From NCBI RefSeq assembly GCF_001431415.1, contig NZ_LDJI01000013.1, positions 1 through 64,000 on the forward strand: a DNA stretch of 64,000 nt, written 5' to 3'. A program made the position numbers and the translations under genes. How positions within the stretch are numbered: position 1 is the first letter of the stretch; each line of letters starts with the position of its first letter. The DNA is from Stenotrophomonas humi. GTDB lineage: Bacteria; Pseudomonadota; Gammaproteobacteria; Xanthomonadales; Xanthomonadaceae. The notes under the pieces are model-generated. The model ran no database searches and was not told the DNA's origin. It saw only the letters and a list, made by a program, of their open reading frames with translations. Positions 55,000-63,737 of the stretch are shown in pieces.

Positions 55000-55493
55000 G
55001 CGCGATGGCGTCTGCTACGACCGCGCGTCGGCGGGATGCGCGTCAGGTTTTCCAGTGGCTCAGTTATCTGCAGTATCCCGCCTTGCTGGTGGCCCTGGCG
55101 TACGCGGCGCGGCCGCTCTTCAACGGCATGGAAGGCATGCTCGATGCCTACAACAGCGCCTTGCTGTATGCCGGTGTGGGCATTGGCATGGCGTCGCTGC
55201 AGGATCCCACCAAGACGCAGAACAAGGTTTCCCGCAAGGTGTGGGAGGATCCGCGCAAGGGTCACTTCATGCTCTGGCTGATCGCGCTGCAGACGCTGGT
55301 CCCAATCGTGCTGGGGTTGCTGGGCGCGGCATTGGTCGACTCCACGGCGCTGAGCCAGCTTTCGTTGGGTCTGGTGGCTTTCGGCCTGGGCATGATCGGC
55401 CTGCTGAAAACCGCCATCGAGATGCGTGAACACCATCGCCTGGACAAACAGGTTGGCAGACAAGAACACGGAATTCCGGAGGCGGGTGCATGA
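54996..55493 (+). CDS. Membrane protein of unknown function encoded between pntAB and pntB
   Basis: I do not recognise this 165-residue protein. It has two N-terminal hydrophobic stretches (YPALLVALAYAARPLF near 30 and ALLYAGVGIGMASL near 57) and two C-terminal ones (GHFMLWLIALQTLVPIVLGLL and LSLGLVAFGLGMIGLLKTA), so three or four membrane passes. A cytoplasmic-looking basic loop (DPTKTQNKVSRKVWEDPRK) lies between. Both ends overlap pnt genes by 4 bp. This coupling suggests a role in transhydrogenase assembly or regulation. Confidence 0.8.
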   Translation: MSAMASATTARRRDARQVFQWLSYLQYPALLVALAYAARPLFNGMEGMLDAYNSALLYAGVGIGMASLQDPTKTQNKVSRKVWEDPRKGHFMLWLIALQTLVPIVLGLLGAALVDSTALSQLSLGLVAFGLGMIGLLKTAIEMREHHRLDKQVGRQEHGIPEAGA

Positions 55494-56926
55494 GCATGCT
55501 GGTGCTGGTGAATACGAGTTATCTGGTGGCAGCAACGCTGTTCCTGCTGGGCCTGCAGCGCATGGCATCGCCCAAAACCGCACGTAGCGGCATCCACTGG
55601 GCCGGGCTGGGCATGTTGATCGCCACCATTGCCACCTTCTTTCTGCCAGGCCTGCACAACATCGCCTTGATCCTGGTGGCGCTGGTGCTGGGCACCGGGC
55701 TGGCGTGGGTGTCTGCCAAGAAGGTGGCCATCACCGACATGCCGCAGATGGTGGCGCTTTACAACGGCATGGGCGGTGGCTCGGCCGCTGCCATCGGCGC
55801 GGTGGAACTGCTGCGTTTTTCGGATGTAGCCAACCGTGATACCAGTCATTGGAGCGCGCAGGCCATCGCCGACCTGGCCGCGCGGCAGCCTTCGGCCACG
55901 GTGTTGGCGTTGGCGGTGATCGGTTCGGCGATTGGCGCGGTGTCGTTGTCCGGTTCGGTCATCGCCTGGGCCAAGCTCGACGGCCGCCTGGACAAGCGCG
56001 TCACCTTTCCGGGCCAGCAGGTGTTCAACCTGCTGGTTGCCGTGGCGATGGTGGCGCTGGGCGTTTGGGCTGCGGCAAGCCTGCAGCCGGTGGCGATCAT
56101 CGCCTTCTTCGTGGTGGCGCTGGCGCTGGGTGTGTTGATGACGTTGCCGATCGGCGGTGCGGACATGCCGGTGGTGATTTCGCTGTACAACGCATTCACC
56201 GGTCTGGCGGTGGCTTTTGAAGGTTATGTGCTCGGCAACGAGGCGCTGATCATCGCCGGCATGATGGTCGGTGCCGCCGGCATCCTGTTGACGCGTTTGA
56301 TGGCCAAGGCGATGAACCGGCCGATCAGCGGTGTGCTGTTCTCCAACTTCGGTGGCGGCGGCCAGGGTGCGGAAATCAGTGGCAGCCAGAAGCCGATCGA
56401 AGCGGCGGATGTGGCAGCGATGATGGCCTTTGCCGAACGCGTGGTGATCGTGCCCGGCTATGGCATGGCGGTGGCGCAGGCACAGCACAAGATCTGGGAA
56501 CTGGCGCAACGCCTGATCGAACGCGGGGTCAAGGTGAAGTTCGCCATCCACCCGGTGGCCGGGCGCATGCCCGGGCACATGAACGTGCTGCTGGCCGAGG
56601 CCGGCGTGCCGTACGACCTGATCACCGACATGGACGACATCAACCCCGAGTTCGCCGTCACCGACGTGTCGCTGGTGATCGGTGCCAACGACGTGGTCAA
56701 CCCGGTGGCCAAAACCGACCCGACCAGCCCGATCTACGGCATGCCGATCCTGGACGTGGTCAATTCGAGGAACACCATCGTCATCAAGCGCGGCAAGGGC
56801 ACCGGTTTTGCCGGGATCGAGAATGCGCTGTTCTACGCGGACAACACCCGCATGCTGTATGGCGATGGGGCCGAAGCAGCCAGTTCACTGGTCAGCGAAT
56901 TGAAGGCGCTGGATGGCGGGCATTGA
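55490..56926 (+). CDS. pntB: NAD(P) transhydrogenase subunit beta
   Basis: PntB forms the membrane proton channel and binds NADP(H) in domain III; the enzyme makes NADPH from NADH using the proton gradient. The 478-residue protein (462 in E. coli) has about eight to nine TM segments in the first 270 residues with DMPQMVALYNGMGGGSAA, then domain III with VPGYGMAVAQAQHK, HPVAGRMPGHMNVLLAEA, and GANDVVNPVAKTDP. It is the last gene of the pnt group. Confidence 0.96.
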   Translation: MSMLVLVNTSYLVAATLFLLGLQRMASPKTARSGIHWAGLGMLIATIATFFLPGLHNIALILVALVLGTGLAWVSAKKVAITDMPQMVALYNGMGGGSAAAIGAVELLRFSDVANRDTSHWSAQAIADLAARQPSATVLALAVIGSAIGAVSLSGSVIAWAKLDGRLDKRVTFPGQQVFNLLVAVAMVALGVWAAASLQPVAIIAFFVVALALGVLMTLPIGGADMPVVISLYNAFTGLAVAFEGYVLGNEALIIAGMMVGAAGILLTRLMAKAMNRPISGVLFSNFGGGGQGAEISGSQKPIEAADVAAMMAFAERVVIVPGYGMAVAQAQHKIWELAQRLIERGVKVKFAIHPVAGRMPGHMNVLLAEAGVPYDLITDMDDINPEFAVTDVSLVIGANDVVNPVAKTDPTSPIYGMPILDVVNSRNTIVIKRGKGTGFAGIENALFYADNTRMLYGDGAEAASSLVSELKALDGGH

Positions 56927-56934
56927 GCCCGTCC

Positions 56935-57873
56935 TCACAGCACCAGGGTCGGCTCGCTGGTTCGAAGTTGCAACGCGTCGTCGGAGCTCAGGCCGAGGTG
57001 CCCGTGCACTGACACCATTGCGCGGGCACCGCGCCGCGCTTCGCTGGTGGTGCAGCCGAACGCGTGCTTGAACGCACGGCAGAAGGCACTCTCGCTTTCG
57101 AAGCTGAGTGCGTCGGCGATCTCGCAGACCGACATGTCGGTGGAACGCACCAGCTCCCACGCGCGCTGATGACGCAGGCGCGTGGCGTATTCGCAAGGGG
57201 TCTCACCGAATACCTCGCGGTACACGCGGATCAAATGGGTGGGCGAGTAGTTGGCGATGGCGGCAAGCCGGGTCAGGTCGATGCGGTCATCGACGTTGCA
57301 GCGGATCAGATGCTGCACACGGAGCAGCCGCAGCAAGGTCTGGTGCCGGCGCAATGCGGTGCGTCCGCTGCAGCGATCCATCTGTTGATGCTGCGCATCC
57401 TGGTGCTCGACGATGGCATCGCGCAGCCAGACCATGGTGTCGACCACTTCCCCCGCATCGCTGTCCTTCTTGAACCAGCGGGTACGTGCGATATGCACCA
57501 GGGGTCGGGCCAGTTGCGTGGGGCAGTGGGTTTCCACGGGGACCAGACTGGTATCGCATGGGGAGCTGTGCGGCAGTTCACGCCAAAGCTGTGCCGGCGC
57601 TGTCACGCACAGCCACCAGCAAGGAGTGCGGCTGACAAGGCGCACGCCGCCGTCCAGCCATAGTTGCTGATGACGGGAGGTCAATTGCCAGGGCGTATCA
57701 CCACTGGCCAGCTCAAGCACACCGCGCAGTACCAGACTGATGCTGATCCAGCCGTTCGGAATCGACAGGCGTGAGCCACGACCGTTGCCGACAATGGCAT
57801 GCACATTCGCCTGTTGCTGCGCATGCAGATCCAAGGACTGGGCGCCATGCAGAAGATGATGCTCGATTCTCAC
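56935..57873 (-). CDS. AraC-family transcriptional regulator
   Basis: The 312-residue product is taken from the GTG at 57873 (GTG-AGA-ATC-GAG), which has GGAA upstream; the open frame continues to 58176 but reads through a terminator hairpin and does not look coding. A ligand-binding half (RLSIPNGWISISLVLRGVLE) precedes a double helix-turn-helix of AraC type (LTRLAAIANYSPTHLIRVYR and MSVCEIADALSFESESAFCR) with the final FKHAFGCTTSEARRG. It is divergent from the TPR-sulfotransferase gene by about 395 bp. Confidence 0.8.
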   Translation of the reverse strand: MRIEHHLLHGAQSLDLHAQQQANVHAIVGNGRGSRLSIPNGWISISLVLRGVLELASGDTPWQLTSRHQQLWLDGGVRLVSRTPCWWLCVTAPAQLWRELPHSSPCDTSLVPVETHCPTQLARPLVHIARTRWFKKDSDAGEVVDTMVWLRDAIVEHQDAQHQQMDRCSGRTALRRHQTLLRLLRVQHLIRCNVDDRIDLTRLAAIANYSPTHLIRVYREVFGETPCEYATRLRHQRAWELVRSTDMSVCEIADALSFESESAFCRAFKHAFGCTTSEARRGARAMVSVHGHLGLSSDDALQLRTSEPTLVL

Positions 57874-58045
57874 TGTTTTTCCATAGCTGGCGTGGCGGGG
57901 AAGCCGGCGGTGCGGTGGAATGGCGGGTGGGCAGAGCGGAGACTGCAGCAACAGATGGATGCCTAGCGGCCCATGAATGCAAAGGGCGTGGCGCAGGCGG
58001 AATCGCCGTGCACATGTTCGCGGAAACACATGTGAAATAGTGATG

Positions 58046-58071
58046 AAAAAAGAAGCCCGGACAGGCCGGGC
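58046..58071 (-). terminator. Rho-independent terminator on the minus strand
   Basis: GCCCGG-cctgt-CCGGGC (minus strand, 58071 to 58055) is followed by TTCTTTTTT. The stem is perfect. It sits in the divergent spacer with no minus-strand gene upstream of it for more than 2 kb, so it must end a transcript that starts inside the spacer, such as a small RNA or an attenuated araC leader. Confidence 0.75.
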
Positions 58072-58200
58072 AGTTCCGGAATGTCCTCGCTTGCCCCTGT
58101 GATTTGAGGGGCTGAGAAAGGCCGCGCCTGGGAGAGAGTTGCCAGGTTTCCGGACAGCTCTATGCTGCTCATACATGAGGATGGTCGACGTACCTGAATT
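58046..58200 (-). ncRNA. Candidate small RNA ending at the intrinsic terminator
   Basis: Upstream of the terminator on the same strand, a second hairpin occurs: GCCCCT and AGGGGC (58112-58107 and 58098-58093 on the minus strand) around 8 nt. No reading frame with a ribosome-binding site is clear. The 5' end is a guess; nothing proves transcription. An alternative is that the hairpins form an attenuator in the araC leader. Confidence 0.35.
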
Positions 58201-58268
58201 TGCATTCCGATAGTCCGTTATTGCGATTTCGCGATGATGATTTCTTCCGTAACTGAAGAGGCGTGACA

Positions 58269-60080
58269 GTGACCCGGATTCAACTTGATCAGGCGCTTGA
58301 GCTGCTCCAGCAAGGACAGGCCCGGGAAGCGGAAGTGCTGATGCGACGTGTAATAGACGTTACGCCTGATGCAGCTGTCGCGATGCAATTGCTGGCATTG
58401 GCCCTGGCACACCAAGGCAAGACGGAAGCGGCCCGCGCATTGTTCGAGGAAGCGGCGCAGCGGCAGCCACGCGTTCCGGAAACCTGGATCAATCTGGGCA
58501 ATGCCTGCCTGGAGTGTGGTGACCATGCTGGCGCCGACCGCGCCTTCGAGCATGCACGTAGTCTGGTGGGTGATGATGTCGCCGTGCTGTTGGGACAGGG
58601 ACTTGCCTGGCTCGGGCTGCGGCGTTTTGTCGATGCGCACCGTGTGCTGGCGAAGGCGTTCGCATGCGAGCCGGACGCGGCGGACGTACGTCTGGCATAC
58701 GCACAGTCGTTGATGGAGCTGGAGCGGTTCGATGATCTGGCGCTGTGCCTTGCGGACATCGATGCGGATACGCTGGATATCGACCAGCAACGCGCATTGG
58801 CCTGGCTGTGGGCACAGGCAGGCGACGATGAACATGCGCTCGCGCTCTATCAACAGCTGCTGGCAACGACGCCGGCGGACAGCGAATCGCGCGTTCGCCT
58901 TGCCTTGTTGCTTGAGCGGCTCAATCGCATCGATGAGGCCGCGAGCGTGCTGAACATGGTCGCCGCCGATAGCGGCGGGATGTGGGCGTTGGCCTCGGCG
59001 CGGGTGCTGCGCCGGCAAGGGCAGTTGAGCGAGGCGATGGAGCGCCTGCTGCCGGCCTTGTCGCAGCCCCTGCCATTGGCGATGCAGGCGCAGCTGCGCT
59101 TCGAGCAGGCCAAGTGCCACGACGCGGCGGGGGCAACCGATGAGGCCATGACGGCATTGGCGCTCGCGCATGACGCGTCAGCCCAGGCATTCCTGGAGCG
59201 CATGCCAGACACCGAACTGCCCGCCGTTCTGGGCTGGTTGCAGCAGCGTCTGCAGCACCGTGCCCCCGAGGCATGGAATGCGCCGGTGGAAGACATGCAG
59301 CCAGAGGACCCGGTTTTTCTGGTCGGCTTTCCGCGCTCCGGCACGACACTGCTGGAACGCATGCTCGACGCTCATCCGCAGTTGGATGTGCTGGATGAAC
59401 GGCCGGCGCTCGAAGTCGCGATCGAATACCTGCGCGGCCGACCCGGTTGGCGCGACACTGACCTGGATCAATCGCTGGCGTTGCTGACGTCAGCCCAGAT
59501 CACGCATGCCCGGGATATCTATTGGCAGCAAGTGCGCCGCTACGTGCACCCGAGCGGTCGCCTGATCGACAAGTACCCGTTGACGATGACGCGGCTCCCC
59601 TACGTGGCGCGCTTGTTTCCGCGGGCGCAATGGCTGCTGCTGTTGCGTCATCCCTGCGACTGTGTGCTGAGCTGCCACATGCAGGCGTTCGGCATGAATG
59701 GTGGCGCACTCGCATTTGCCTCACTGGAAGCCACCGCCAACACCTACGCCACAGTGATGGCCTGGTGGGACGCGCAGCGGCAGCGGGCGCCGGCGCGGGT
59801 GCATGTACTGCGCTACGAGGATCTGGTGCGGGCACCGGAAGCGGAGCTGGAAGCCTTGATGGGGTTCCTGTCGCTGTCGATGGAGCCGGTACAGCTGGCA
59901 TCCCATCATGCGTCGGCGGCACGTACGCGACGCATCAATACACCCAGCTACGCGCAGGTGATCCAGCCGATCAATGCCAACGCGGTTGATCGCTGGAAGC
60001 GCTATCGGGCGTACTTCACCGACGCCACCCTGGCCGCACTGACTCCATGGCTGCAGCGCTATGGCTACGGAGTGGAGTGA
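58269..60080 (+). CDS. TPR-repeat sulfotransferase
   Basis: The 603-residue protein joins an N-terminal set of about seven tetratricopeptide-like repeats (~1-310) to a C-terminal sulfotransferase domain. The PAPS 5'-phosphosulfate loop is VGFPRSGTTLLERMLDAHP (about 352-370), and the 3'-phosphate site is LLLLRHPCDCVLS (about 456-468). A DER at ~376-378 lies where protein-tyrosine sulfotransferases have the catalytic Glu. No signal peptide is seen, so it acts in the cytoplasm. The GTG at 58269 has GAAGAGG 7 bases upstream; a GTG at 58263 is too close. It overlaps the convergent oxygenase gene by 16 bp. Confidence 0.88.
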   Translation: MTRIQLDQALELLQQGQAREAEVLMRRVIDVTPDAAVAMQLLALALAHQGKTEAARALFEEAAQRQPRVPETWINLGNACLECGDHAGADRAFEHARSLVGDDVAVLLGQGLAWLGLRRFVDAHRVLAKAFACEPDAADVRLAYAQSLMELERFDDLALCLADIDADTLDIDQQRALAWLWAQAGDDEHALALYQQLLATTPADSESRVRLALLLERLNRIDEAASVLNMVAADSGGMWALASARVLRRQGQLSEAMERLLPALSQPLPLAMQAQLRFEQAKCHDAAGATDEAMTALALAHDASAQAFLERMPDTELPAVLGWLQQRLQHRAPEAWNAPVEDMQPEDPVFLVGFPRSGTTLLERMLDAHPQLDVLDERPALEVAIEYLRGRPGWRDTDLDQSLALLTSAQITHARDIYWQQVRRYVHPSGRLIDKYPLTMTRLPYVARLFPRAQWLLLLRHPCDCVLSCHMQAFGMNGGALAFASLEATANTYATVMAWWDAQRQRAPARVHVLRYEDLVRAPEAELEALMGFLSLSMEPVQLASHHASAARTRRINTPSYAQVIQPINANAVDRWKRYRAYFTDATLAALTPWLQRYGYGVE

Positions 60081-60748
60081 CGCTGAGGGAAGCGCAGGTA
60101 TGTGGACAGGATGTATTTGTCCTGATGCGGCGATGCCTGCCCCTGGTGGGCATACATCCAGTAGGGGGGGAACATCAGCAGCCGTCCTGCGCGTGGTGCT
60201 ACTCCGGTATGCAGCCCCGGGAACCAGGTCTGGCCGCCTTCCTCCACATCATTCAAGTACCAGAGAAACACCAGGTAGCGATCACAGACGTCATTGATCG
60301 AGTCGAAGTGCGTCTGGAATTTTTCCTCGTCGCCGGCGCGGTAGCGTTTGAGGATCAATGGACTCAACAGCGGGCTGTCAGGTACTGCGATGGGCAGACC
60401 GACATCGGCGTTGTAGCGCTGCAGCGACTGGCTGATCAGCTGCCGGAAGAATGCCAGGAAGCCAGCGTCGGAAAGCTTGCTGACATCCAGCTCGGTCCAG
60501 GCGCTGTCGTCCAGCCCTGCGCGGATGCCGCGTCCGTTGCGTTGCTGGAATCGTGCGAGCGTGGTGAAGGATTCAATCAGCTTGCTGCACAGGTCCGCCG
60601 GCAGGCTGTTGTCGTAAGTGCGGATGTAGTGGCGCAGGTGGCTGCCCTGAACATCCGCCGCGGCAGGTGCCGCGGCGGATGCCGGTGGTGCTGACTCAGG
60701 GTCAGAAGCGGGCAGTCCAGCGCATCCAGTAGAAACGGCCGATTGCAT
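60065..60748 (-). CDS. 2-oxoglutarate/Fe(II)-dependent oxygenase (prolyl 4-hydroxylase-like)
   Basis: The 227-residue protein has the double-stranded beta-helix of P4H-type oxygenases. The iron ligands are His147 and Asp149 (QTHFDS) and His201 (YAHQG), with Lys211 as the likely 2-oxoglutarate anchor. GGQTWFPGLHTGVAPRAGRL is typical. An Ala/Pro-rich N-terminus of ~35 residues precedes it. Its start codon lies 47 bp inside the end of the receptor gene on the same strand, so it is probably coexpressed with it. It would hydroxylate a protein, peptide or small substrate; which one is unknown. Confidence 0.88.
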   Translation of the reverse strand: MQSAVSTGCAGLPASDPESAPPASAAAPAAADVQGSHLRHYIRTYDNSLPADLCSKLIESFTTLARFQQRNGRGIRAGLDDSAWTELDVSKLSDAGFLAFFRQLISQSLQRYNADVGLPIAVPDSPLLSPLILKRYRAGDEEKFQTHFDSINDVCDRYLVFLWYLNDVEEGGQTWFPGLHTGVAPRAGRLLMFPPYWMYAHQGQASPHQDKYILSTYLRFPQRHSTP

Positions 60749-63635
60749 CGTAGGTCCGCATGTCCGTCGAGGCGTTGAAGCCAGAATAGATCAACGGCGG
60801 CTGGCGGTCAGTAAGGTTGCGCACGCCGATCTGGATGGAGCTGTTCTTCAGATCCTCGAAGCGGTAACCGATCTGGAAGTCGGTCTGGGTGAAGGACGGT
60901 ACCCGGCGCTTGGCCACATAGCCGGGGTCGGTGACGTCAGCCACGTCCGGTGCTTCGTACACATGGTGCACGTAGCGCGTGGTCAGGCTGGCGCTGAGGT
61001 TGCCACGTGACCAGCTCAGGTCATTGAGCGCACGCCAACGGGCCATGTTGCCGAAGCCGGAGGAGGCATTGTCGACGAAGGTGCCGGCCAGTCCGGTGCT
61101 CTCCGGTATGCCGGGGAACGCGCCGACGTTGCTGCTGGGGTCGCCGGCCAGCAACTGCACGTCGTACTTGGCCAGGTAGGTGGTGTCCAGGTTCCAGCTG
61201 AACTTGCCCCACGCGCTTTCCGGGAACATATAGCGGAAGCCCAGGTCCATGCCGGAGGTTTCCAACGTGCCGAAGTTGCCGGTGATGTTGGTCATCTGTG
61301 CCACATCGCCCGCGTCATCACGAACAAACGTGTCGCAGAAGCGACCGAAGTTGAAGCACTGGTTGAGCAGCACGTTTTCCGGCAGGTTGGTGATGAACTT
61401 CTCCAGCTTCACCCGCCAGTAGTCTGCGGTGACGCTGAAGCCTTCCAACCAACTTGGGCTGTAGACGAAGCCATAGGTGAGCACATCACCTTCTTCCGGC
61501 ACCAGTGCGGAATTGGCGACCTGGAACGATGTCACCTGGTTGTTGCTCTGGCGGAACGATCCGTCGGTCGGTACGCCTGCGCAGGCGGTGGGATTCCCGC
61601 CGGTGTAACCATTGCAGGGGTCGGTGTAGGTACTGGCACTGGGTACAGTGGGTGAGTACAGGTCGCCGATGGTCGGGGCCCGGAAAACGTCCGCGTAGGT
61701 TGCACGTACCAGCAGGTCGGCGAACGGCTTCCACTCCACGCCGATCTTGGAGTTGGTGGTGCCGCCGAAGTTCGAGTAATCCGAATAGCGTGTGCCCAGC
61801 GAAACGTTGAGCTTTTCGGCGAACGGCATGTCGGCCAACAACGGAATCAAGGCCTCGGCATAGATTTCGTTGACGTCGAACTTGCCGGAGATATCGCCGA
61901 ACGTACAGGCTTCCTGGGTGATAAGGCAGACCGTTTCTCCCGGCGGGATGATGGTCAGGAAGTCGCTGCTGGAGCTGGCCGATTCCACGCGACGTTCGAC
62001 GCCGACGGCCAGCGATACCGCGCCGGCCGGCATGCTGAACAAGTCGCCAGTGACGTTGGCATTGAAGACCTTCAGGTCATTCTCGTTGCTGCTGTGAATG
62101 GTGGGGTTGATCAGTTCCAGCGCGGCCAGCTGGGCCTGTCCAGCCGGCGTACTTGCATCCGGCGGCGGACCGAGGAAGTTGACCGGCAAGCAGCCGGCGA
62201 TGGCGGTGGCGGCATTGCCCGGCGTGCGCACACAGATGGGATTGCCGGTGGCCGGGTCGATCATCGACGGGCCAAGGGCATCGGTCAGGCCCGGGCTGTA
62301 AAGATAGCCGCGTACCGCGGAAGACTGCGGTGTACGACCGTAGCCGTAGGAGGCATCCCAACTCCAGCTGCTGTCGCCGAACACACCGCGCAGGCCGCCG
62401 GTGATCTGGTAAGTCTCGGTCTCGAAGCGGGTGGTGCGGGTCGGGATGAAATTACGCAGGCGCAGACGTGCATCGGTGATGTCCACGCCGAACGGGTTGT
62501 AGATGCTGTCCTTGCTGATCGGTACGTTGTCCACAGCGGCACGGCCATCGAACGGCAGTGGCGCGATGAAGAACGAGGACTCGGTACGCAGCCACGAACC
62601 GAGCATGAAGGCTTCGATGTTGTCTGTGAGCTGGTAGTTGCCGCTCAGGAACAGCGCGGTGCGTTCCTGCGGAGTGAGGTTGAGGTTGCCGTCGGCCTGG
62701 AAGTTGTAGACGTCAGTGTTTGCGTTGAAGCAACGGAAATCCGATTGCGAGCTGCCAGGTCGGCCATCGATACGGGTCAACGTCACGTTTGCCCCGGTAC
62801 CGCAGTTGGGGTCGGTCAGGTCCACGCCAGTGGCCGAGGCACGCGGCACCACGTAGCGACCGGTCAGGATGCGGCTGGTGCCACCAATACCGTGCTCACC
62901 GGCATACAGCTGGTAGGGCTGGCTGGAATAGGTGCGGTCGGCGGCGCTGACCGAATCCTCCTTGTCGTAGCTGGCACCCAGCATCATTCGGCCGCGGTCA
63001 CCGACCATGCCGAAGGTGGCATCGAAGCGTTGGGTGTCGGCATCGCCGCGCGAGGAAATGCCATAGAAGGCGCTGGCTTCGAGTCCTTCGAAGTCCTTGC
63101 GCAGGATGAAGTTGACCACGCCGCCGATGGCGTCGGAGCCGTAGATGGCCGATGCGCCGTCCTTCAGCACCTCGACGCGCTCAATCAGTGCCATCGGGAT
63201 GGAGTTCACGTCCACTGCGCCGTTGGCGTTGGAGATAGTGCCGATCCAGCGCTTGCCATCCACCAGCACCAGCGAACGGTTCACACCCAGGCCGCGCAGG
63301 TCGACCGTGGCCGCGCCTGCGCCGCCGCCGTTGTTGACCTGGGGATTGGTGGCCGCACCGGCGATGGCCGGGGTGCGTTGCAGGAATTCGCCGACCGTGG
63401 CTGCACCGGAGCTTTCAATGTTCTGACGGTCGATGGTGAAAACGGGGCTGGAGGTCTCCAGATCGGCGCGCTTGATGCGCGAACCAGTGACCTGAATGCG
63501 GTCCAGGTTGGTGGCCTCTTCCTTGGGAGGGGTGTCCTGAGCGAGGACGCTGCCGGCCGCTCCCAGCGCCAGGGCGGCGGTGGACATGGGCAACAGGGCA
63601 CGACGAATTGCGTGACTCAGAGGCTGGATACTCAC
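60702..63635 (-). CDS. Large TonB-dependent receptor
   Basis: The 977-residue protein has a signal peptide (STAALALGAAGSVLA), a TonB-box region with LDRIQVTGSRIKR, a plug at about 55-175 (TVGEFLQRTPAIAG, GAATVDLRGLGVNRSLVLVDG, GVVNFILRK), and a barrel ending in RWTARF. It belongs to the large group with the TGSRIKR signature, common in Xanthomonas and Caulobacter. The substrate is unknown. The oxygenase gene overlaps its end. It is transcribed from a 268-bp spacer with an 11-bp inverted repeat. Confidence 0.92.
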   Translation of the reverse strand: MSIQPLSHAIRRALLPMSTAALALGAAGSVLAQDTPPKEEATNLDRIQVTGSRIKRADLETSSPVFTIDRQNIESSGAATVGEFLQRTPAIAGAATNPQVNNGGGAGAATVDLRGLGVNRSLVLVDGKRWIGTISNANGAVDVNSIPMALIERVEVLKDGASAIYGSDAIGGVVNFILRKDFEGLEASAFYGISSRGDADTQRFDATFGMVGDRGRMMLGASYDKEDSVSAADRTYSSQPYQLYAGEHGIGGTSRILTGRYVVPRASATGVDLTDPNCGTGANVTLTRIDGRPGSSQSDFRCFNANTDVYNFQADGNLNLTPQERTALFLSGNYQLTDNIEAFMLGSWLRTESSFFIAPLPFDGRAAVDNVPISKDSIYNPFGVDITDARLRLRNFIPTRTTRFETETYQITGGLRGVFGDSSWSWDASYGYGRTPQSSAVRGYLYSPGLTDALGPSMIDPATGNPICVRTPGNAATAIAGCLPVNFLGPPPDASTPAGQAQLAALELINPTIHSSNENDLKVFNANVTGDLFSMPAGAVSLAVGVERRVESASSSSDFLTIIPPGETVCLITQEACTFGDISGKFDVNEIYAEALIPLLADMPFAEKLNVSLGTRYSDYSNFGGTTNSKIGVEWKPFADLLVRATYADVFRAPTIGDLYSPTVPSASTYTDPCNGYTGGNPTACAGVPTDGSFRQSNNQVTSFQVANSALVPEEGDVLTYGFVYSPSWLEGFSVTADYWRVKLEKFITNLPENVLLNQCFNFGRFCDTFVRDDAGDVAQMTNITGNFGTLETSGMDLGFRYMFPESAWGKFSWNLDTTYLAKYDVQLLAGDPSSNVGAFPGIPESTGLAGTFVDNASSGFGNMARWRALNDLSWSRGNLSASLTTRYVHHVYEAPDVADVTDPGYVAKRRVPSFTQTDFQIGYRFEDLKNSSIQIGVRNLTDRQPPLIYSGFNASTDMRTYDAIGRFYWMRWTARF

Positions 63636-63737
63636 ATTTGACTCCGCAGTGTTGGTGCAGGGGAGTCAAGAAATTACGAATATTTAACTCTATTGGATGT
63701 GCCACTCCAGCACAGAAAAATGTGCCGAAAATGACAT

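Noticed and set aside
57874..58176. N-terminal extension of the AraC regulator
   Set aside because: The extension crosses an intrinsic terminator hairpin and T-run and has no family similarity; a GTG at 57873 gives a normal length.
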